A stretch of DNA of 39,744 nucleotides from positions 1 through 39,744 of the forward strand of contig JADGCS010000032.1 of NCBI GenBank assembly GCA_015228875.1, written 5' to 3'. The position numbers were made by a program, and so were the translations under genes. The stretch comes from Deltaproteobacteria bacterium (GTDB lineage: Bacteria; UBA10199; JADGCS01). A model generated the notes under the pieces. It ran no database searches and was not told where the DNA came from. It saw only the letters and a program-made list of their open reading frames with translations. Positions 35,570 through 39,744 of the stretch are shown here, piece after piece. Each line of letters begins with the position of its first letter. The first letter of the stretch is position 1.

Positions 35570-37270
35570 CTAAAAAACCCTGAATCTGCATTTTAAAATT
35601 AACAAATCACTACTTGCTGACCATCCATTATTTACAAGAGGTGTTGTGGTTGTCACTGTTGAAAAATAAGATAAACTTGTCTTAGAAGAATTTTTGCCAA
35701 TAGAATTACTTTGTAGTATTGCTGGAAAACCACCATATCTCAACTGACCAAAATAATTAACATCAACCACATTTGCTGTTTTGTATGGTATGGCAATATC
35801 AGAACCAGCACCATCAGTCCCATTTGTTGCTGTCTGTAAATCTAAATAAAAATCCACGTTACCATTAACATCTATTGAATAGGATGCTGTTGACTTTGAA
35901 AATGTTGGAGCATTTGCACTTGTAAAATATCTGTCGGCCGCATTTCCCATTTGCGCTTTCGGAAAAACGAAAAAACCAGCATTTGTGTTATAATTTGTGT
36001 TAAATCCAGTGAGTATTGTTAATGAAAGAGTCCAGGCCCCGCCAGATGTTGCATAGGTGCCAACGACCCAACCAACCTGAGTTACTGGCTTAGATAAAAA
36101 ATTAGCAAGCGTTTGTCCTGTTGATAACAACATCATGTCGTCTTGATCATCACAATCATCACCTCCCAATTGACAAAGACCGGCAACTGCGTTTGTAGTT
36201 TCTGGTCTTGGTATTCTTGATAAAGTAAATAAATTTGTAGATCCATTATCAACAACACCAATAAAAAGAGGCATGCTGTTTGACCAGTCTTTGTCTAAAA
36301 TTCCAAACAAATTACCAGCTATTTGTGACGAACCTCCACCAAATATTGCACTGACATCACTTGTAAATTTTGCAATATCAGAAACACCAGGCGTGTCACT
36401 CCTTACAACAACATAACAGGGATTGGTGCTGCTTAAAGAGCCCCCCGATGCCGACTTTATTGTCAGCGTATGCCCGGTGATCTGCATCCCGCAGTTATTA
36501 ACGGTGCCCGCCTGATACGGTGCCCCTATAAACATGCCGGTGCTGCCATCTAGTCGTATGCCAATCTGATCTGTTGTCCCTCCCGCACTTGAGCCTTCCG
36601 CTGCTGGAGCGATGAGACCAACCGTTTGAAGCGTCTGAGTGAGCGCATTAACGGTCTGATTGGTATTCGTCACACGTGTCTCAACATTTTCGACGCTTGA
36701 CTTGACACTGTTCATCCTCACACTCTCTGTGCTTAAATCCGCACCCAATTTGTCTATCTTGCCTTTAAGCGTCTCTGATAAATCTGCTTCTGCAATGCTC
36801 CCGTCCTTGATTGTAGTGGAACTCACAGCACCGTCCTCAACACTCAACGCCTTCTGCGCAATAAATGAGTAAGGCTGCGATCCCAATACCGTCACCTCTT
36901 GTGGTGAAGCCTGCCCCTCGACCATGATCTCTACACTGATCTCCTGCGAGCTGTTAAACACGTCAGGGGTCAGTCCCCCCGAATACGCACCATAACCCGA
37001 TCCCACGGCATAGCCGTCACCAATCACAATATTGGCTACACCATCTTTAACAAGCACGACCTGCTCTTCGCTGAATAACCCGCCCCCACCGGCATCCGTA
37101 ATACTGATCGTGATGTCGTATTCGCCATCCGTGAGAATGTTGCCCCCCTCATCAAAGAGGACCATGGGGGCACTCATCTGACCCGGGACCCGCTCGATCG
37201 CCGCCATTGCGGAACCTGCCAAGATCAGGTTTAAAAATAATACCAGGGTGTAAATTGTTGTTGTTGTCAT
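35570..37270 (-). CDS. Secreted protein with beta domain, coiled-coil stalk and variable C-terminus
   Basis: A 566-residue protein. A signal peptide ends AMA after residue 23. Residues 25-145 form a beta-rich domain (PMVLFDEGGNILTDGEYDI, SQPYSFIAQKA) seen before tail-fibre-like stalks in secreted proteins. A short SSTTIKDGSIAEADLSET segment and a heptad-rich coiled coil (about 170-215) follow, with Gly/Ser-rich beta sequence to the end. The layout suggests a trimeric surface or secreted fibre; no enzyme motif is seen. A good ribosome site (AAGGAAGAG) precedes the ATG. Base composition drops clearly in the last ~280 codons, so the C-terminal half may be a later acquisition. It follows the lipoprotein gene by 51 bases. 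Confidence 0.72.
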   Translation of the reverse strand: MTTTTIYTLVLFLNLILAGSAMAAIERVPGQMSAPMVLFDEGGNILTDGEYDITISITDAGGGGLFSEEQVVLVKDGVANIVIGDGYAVGSGYGAYSGGLTPDVFNSSQEISVEIMVEGQASPQEVTVLGSQPYSFIAQKALSVEDGAVSSTTIKDGSIAEADLSETLKGKIDKLGADLSTESVRMNSVKSSVENVETRVTNTNQTVNALTQTLQTVGLIAPAAEGSSAGGTTDQIGIRLDGSTGMFIGAPYQAGTVNNCGMQITGHTLTIKSASGGSLSSTNPCYVVVRSDTPGVSDIAKFTSDVSAIFGGGSSQIAGNLFGILDKDWSNSMPLFIGVVDNGSTNLFTLSRIPRPETTNAVAGLCQLGGDDCDDQDDMMLLSTGQTLANFLSKPVTQVGWVVGTYATSGGAWTLSLTILTGFNTNYNTNAGFFVFPKAQMGNAADRYFTSANAPTFSKSTASYSIDVNGNVDFYLDLQTATNGTDGAGSDIAIPYKTANVVDVNYFGQLRYGGFPAILQSNSIGKNSSKTSLSYFSTVTTTTPLVNNGWSASSDLLILKCRFRVF

Positions 37271-37321
37271 TTTTTTCTCTTCCTTGAGGCCATCACAATC
37301 GAGGCCCCCTTTAATGAGTTG

Positions 37322-38143
37322 TTACTCCTCTGTCCCCCCCGTCAGCTGCCTGTAATAATAAACAAGATTTGATACGTCATAACCCTTTTTTGTCATGACA
37401 GTGCCATAAAACCCGCCCGCCGTCGTAACCAGATGCGGTTGCTTGCTGTGTCTGACGGCCTTGATGTCTACTGTGGTCGCTTCTTTGGTGTTGACATCAC
37501 GCACTGTCAACTGATGCGCACCCTCCGCAAGCGGTTCTGTATAAACCGTCTTGATGGAGCCTGCCCCACCTTCGCTCACCGAAAATGACGCATCATCACT
37601 CACCACATCCTTTAAATACCGCTCACTGCCGTTGATGAGATCCACAATCTCAAACTCGATCCCGCCGGGCGCAAAGATTTTTGGTACAAATCTTTTGACA
37701 TTGACCTCGTTTCCGTCTGTAAGATTTGTAAAGACAGGGACGTTATTGATCTTGATCTCCAGAACCTGACCGCTCCCATCGCCCATGGTGACCGCACCAG
37801 AGTTGCCCCTTCTCACCACATGCCCCTTTGTATTAATGACCTCTACAACAAGCGTAAAGGCATCACCTGTGACGCTTTCATCGAGGATGACCTCACTCAT
37901 CCCGGCATCATATATATTGACAATGGGGGTGCTGGTCTTTTCTGTGTTTTGGATGGTGAGTCTGTAGTTGGCTATCTGGCCGTATTCGGAGGCACTATCA
38001 AATGGCTGATTATCGACAAGTTTGACAAACAGCCTAGGAGCCTCCGAGCCGCCACCGGTACAACCGGTCCATGCCAGCATGGTGAGTACTAACGCGGTCA
38101 AAACTTTTTTTGTTATTTTGCTTTTATTCATACTGTCTGACAA
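37322..38143 (-). CDS. Putative lipoprotein with Ig-like/beta domains
   Basis: A 273-residue protein with a basic N-terminus (MNKSKITKKVLTA from the fifth residue, alternative ATG at 38131), a hydrophobic core and a Cys at LAWTGCTGGG. The residue at -3 is Trp rather than Leu, so the lipobox is weak but workable. The mature part is beta-rich (FVKLVDNQPFD, TNLTDGNEVNVKRF, HQLTVRDVNTKEATTVD), as in Ig-like extracellular repeats. It is probably anchored in a membrane facing the periplasm or surface. With the 566-residue protein 51 bases downstream it likely forms an operon. No known family. Confidence 0.68.
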   Translation of the reverse strand: MSDSMNKSKITKKVLTALVLTMLAWTGCTGGGSEAPRLFVKLVDNQPFDSASEYGQIANYRLTIQNTEKTSTPIVNIYDAGMSEVILDESVTGDAFTLVVEVINTKGHVVRRGNSGAVTMGDGSGQVLEIKINNVPVFTNLTDGNEVNVKRFVPKIFAPGGIEFEIVDLINGSERYLKDVVSDDASFSVSEGGAGSIKTVYTEPLAEGAHQLTVRDVNTKEATTVDIKAVRHSKQPHLVTTAGGFYGTVMTKKGYDVSNLVYYYRQLTGGTEE

Positions 38144-38833
38144 AGCAATGTTTGTGCCAGAAACTTAAATTTTTTTTCCCAGTGATTCTGCACAAGTAAA
38201 AAATTAAGGGACATTGTCTGTCCAATAGTCTCAAGTGCGTGTCTCAAATTCTGTACTGGAAGCGTTTAAAATTTTGGAATCTAACGGAATAAATGACGCA
38301 GGAATTGTAATCCGATCGAGTGTGTGAACCGTATGTGCTGCCGCAAAGAAAGAAGAACGCTTGCAGAATGCTTGATGAAATCCGTCAGTTGGTTCCTGAA
38401 GTAATGGACCTCCGTCATCCTTTTTTTAATCCTTTTTTTATCCTTTTTTTGACTCACTTTCTCATAGGCGTCATCCGATTCTGTCTTTTGGAAAAAGGCT
38501 TTCGCTGTATCTGGGGAAATCCCCCATTTAAAAATCCTGTTACCCCTGATGGTCATCAAAACCGTGGTCCTTTATATAAAAAAATGAGGAGGGTATTTGT
38601 GTTGCACCAATCCGCTGATTTTTTTGTTTGTATAAATTTGGCGGCAGAAGTGGGACAGTTGTGGTGCGAGTCATGATTGTCAGACAACCTAGTGAACTGG
38701 TGAATACGTTTCAAAAAACCTGAAAAATGACCACACAATTTCTTTACAGTATTTTAAAAGTTACTGTTTGCTTTGTGATGCTTGGTCAATTGTCTTTAAT
38801 AGAAATAAAACTTTAATCAAGGGAGTAAAATAT
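38144..38833. other. Divergent intergenic region with no convincing gene
   Basis: The 690 bases between the minus-strand lipoprotein and the plus-strand Cys-rich gene must hold both promoters. Frames of 92 codons (minus, 38281-38559) and 118 codons (plus, 38320-38676) overlap each other and have low-complexity or unrecognised sequence, so neither is called. Three near-tandem TCC-T7 units at 38418-38450 are visible. I did not find a clear -35/-10 pair with good spacing. Confidence 0.5.
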
Positions 38834-39430
38834 ATGTTTAAAAAAACACTTGTTGGTTTTGTAGTTCTGGGGGTTGTTGCCTTTGTTGGCACTGCCCAAG
38901 CCCAGTATTGCGGAGGCACCATTGTCAGTGATAACGATTGTGACAGCAATACCGGTCGTCCTTATTCTACAAGCTGTTGTCCGGACGGCTATCGCGCACA
39001 AGGGGTGGCCTATAATGATATGGCTGGCTCCGATGAAGCCGATGCCATTTCGCCTATTTGTCGCAGTATAACAGCAGGCAACGACATGATGCCCACAGAT
39101 TTTCAAACCACGCCTGTAAGTCATTTGTGCGATAATACAGAAGTCATGTCAGGTATAGCGTGCAAAGACATGCCATTACAGGGTGCTCAAGCCGATTACC
39201 TTGATGGTTGCACAGCTGTCTGCTTCAATCCGACAACAAAACAAACCAGAACCCTTCATAGCGAGGATCTGGGAGGAAATACCGGCAGATCATACGTTAC
39301 ACATACAGTGGAGTTGCCCAACCGTGTCTTTGGTATTGCGTATAAAGATAGTAATAATGGAACCGGAAAATCCGACGTTGCAGATTGCGCAACCATTGTT
39401 TACAGAAACGAGCCGGTCGTTGGTCAGTAA
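38834..39430 (+). CDS. Small secreted Cys-rich protein with two related halves
   Basis: The ATG at 38834 is preceded by GGGAG nine bases upstream; 22 in-frame codons before it are not used. The 198-residue product has a signal peptide (MFKKTLVGFVVLGVVAFVG then TAQA, cut before QYCGG). The mature part has ten Cys and two related segments: NTGRPYSTSCCPDGYR...GVAYND and NTGRSYVTHTVELPNR...GIAYKD. The even Cys number suggests disulfides. Function unknown; a secreted or surface protein. It is a single-gene unit, ended by a strong intrinsic terminator, and points away from the glycan operon. Confidence 0.78.
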   Translation: MFKKTLVGFVVLGVVAFVGTAQAQYCGGTIVSDNDCDSNTGRPYSTSCCPDGYRAQGVAYNDMAGSDEADAISPICRSITAGNDMMPTDFQTTPVSHLCDNTEVMSGIACKDMPLQGAQADYLDGCTAVCFNPTTKQTRTLHSEDLGGNTGRSYVTHTVELPNRVFGIAYKDSNNGTGKSDVADCATIVYRNEPVVGQ

Positions 39431-39457
39431 AAATAATCAACATTGTCTTGGAACCCC

Positions 39458-39493
39458 ATGGGGTCTGTGTTTGCCACAGACCCCATTTTTTTT
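39458..39493 (+). terminator. Intrinsic terminator after the Cys-rich protein gene
   Basis: A perfect 12-bp stem ATGGGGTCTGTG / CACAGACCCCAT with a 5-nt loop (TTTGC) is followed at once by eight T on the plus strand. It begins 28 bases after the stop codon at 39428-39430. This is a textbook Rho-independent terminator for the upstream gene. Confidence 0.93.
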
Positions 39494-39581
39494 ATCCCTA
39501 TTTTGAGCTGGATTTGCAAGGTTTGTAAGGAGCATTTGAGTAGATTCTTCCATCCAAACTTCTTTGTAAAATGACGAGATA

Positions 39582-39613
39582 ATTTCGCATCCCCCTGTAA
39601 TGTAATGCGAAAT
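39582..39613. repeat. Inverted repeat next to the intron 3' end
   Basis: ATTTCGCAT (39582-39590) and ATGCGAAAT (39605-39613) pair perfectly around a 14-nt loop. It ends three bases from the proposed intron 3' boundary at 39617, so it would lie in the 3' exon. It has no U-tract in either direction. It may be part of the integration target. Confidence 0.6.
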
Positions 39614-39616
39614 GCT

Positions 39617-39744
39617 ATTCCGGGTAGAGCCCCCGATTGCTCGCGGGGCTCCCCCACAGATCCGGACGAGCACAATTAATGCATCCGGTTCCTCGTGGTC
39701 ATGGTTTTGCTACGCAAATTGAGTGCACGGCCCTGGCCGGTGGA
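39617..39744 (-). mobile_element. Group II intron, 3' end (domains V and VI) running off the window
   Basis: Read on the minus strand, 39691-39659 gives GAACCGGATGC, a short TTAA loop and GCTCGTCCGGATC, which folds like domain V (two arms, two-nucleotide CG bulge near the middle). The catalytic triad position has AAC where AGC is usual. Immediately after is a GC-rich hairpin GAGCCCCG/CGGGGGCTC then TACCCGG, like domain VI with a bulged branch-point A at 39625 and an intron end ...AAT at 39617. The encoded reverse transcriptase would lie outside the window, at higher coordinates. Identification is from recalled consensus, not a search. Confidence 0.58.

Noticed and set aside
38281..38676. Overlapping frames on both strands in the divergent gap
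   Set aside because: They overlap each other, have lysine- and phenylalanine-rich low-complexity stretches from T tracts, and show no signals for a start.
39424..39675. Minus-strand frames at the right end (83 and 78 codons)
   Set aside because: They run through the intron domain V/VI hairpins, the inverted repeat and the terminator. They are structure translated by chance, not genes.

Overview
The window looks like chromosomal DNA of a Gram-negative bacterium of moderate GC (mid-40s %, judged by eye). Evidence: a lipoprotein, Sec signal peptides, Wzz/Wzy-type surface polysaccharide genes and an RfaH-like NusG paralogue. The pairing of a winged-helix/nucleotidyltransferase regulator with a NusG paralogue, and the style of the secreted proteins, would fit a Desulfobacterota-like or related environmental lineage, but no marker gene settles the taxon. 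No tRNA, rRNA or CRISPR array is visible.

Layout. From about 35.1 kb down to the left edge, every gene lies on the minus strand in one 35-kb cluster (about 35 genes) with many 4-base ATGA overlaps, so it reads as one long surface-glycan operon. It starts with two regulators: a winged-helix protein and a NusG/RfaH paralogue. A 250-bp leader follows that holds a perfect ops-type motif (33960-33971). Next come wzz, an ABC-type flippase, gmd and fcl (GDP-L-fucose). A nonulosonic (sialic-type) acid block covers 16.3-28.3 kb: two NeuB-family synthases, two CMP-transferases, a hydrolysing 2-epimerase, a PseB-like dehydratase, a WbpG/HisH/HisF-type amidation trio and a candidate GT29-type sialyltransferase. 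After it come methyltransferase and glycosyltransferase genes, a CDP-6-deoxyhexose block (rfbF, rfbG, 3,5-epimerase, reductase) with an orphan BrnA-like gene inside, a decoration block (DUF268, PaaK-like adenylating enzyme, AsnB, CapA-like), two glycosyltransferase-like genes, a Wzy-like polymerase and the first 27 codons of a GT4 glycosyltransferase.

Right end. Upstream of the operon are a secreted coiled-coil protein and a lipoprotein (minus strand), then a divergent small Cys-rich secreted protein (plus strand) with a clear intrinsic terminator. The last 128 bases look like the 3' end (domains V-VI) of a group II intron on the minus strand.

Repeats. The operon carries several families of structured repeats. 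(1) Five copies of an ~84-bp palindromic element have an open reading frame that starts with ATG and runs into, or is coupled to, the following gene. This resembles, by analogy only, the Rickettsia palindromic elements. (2) Two copies of a ~150-bp cloverleaf-like element have nearly identical cores but different terminal arms that stay self-complementary. (3) Hairpin clusters at 7086-7173 and 26450-26503 run into the ends of neighbouring reading frames.

How the parts work together (inference): the NusG paralogue would load at the ops-like site and let polymerase read the long operon. The sugar pathways feed GDP-fucose, a CDP-deoxyhexose and one or two CMP-nonulosonates to the glycosyltransferases. 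The repeat units would be flipped by the ABC transporter, polymerised by Wzy and length-controlled by Wzz. The initiating glycosyl-1-phosphate transferase is not in the window.
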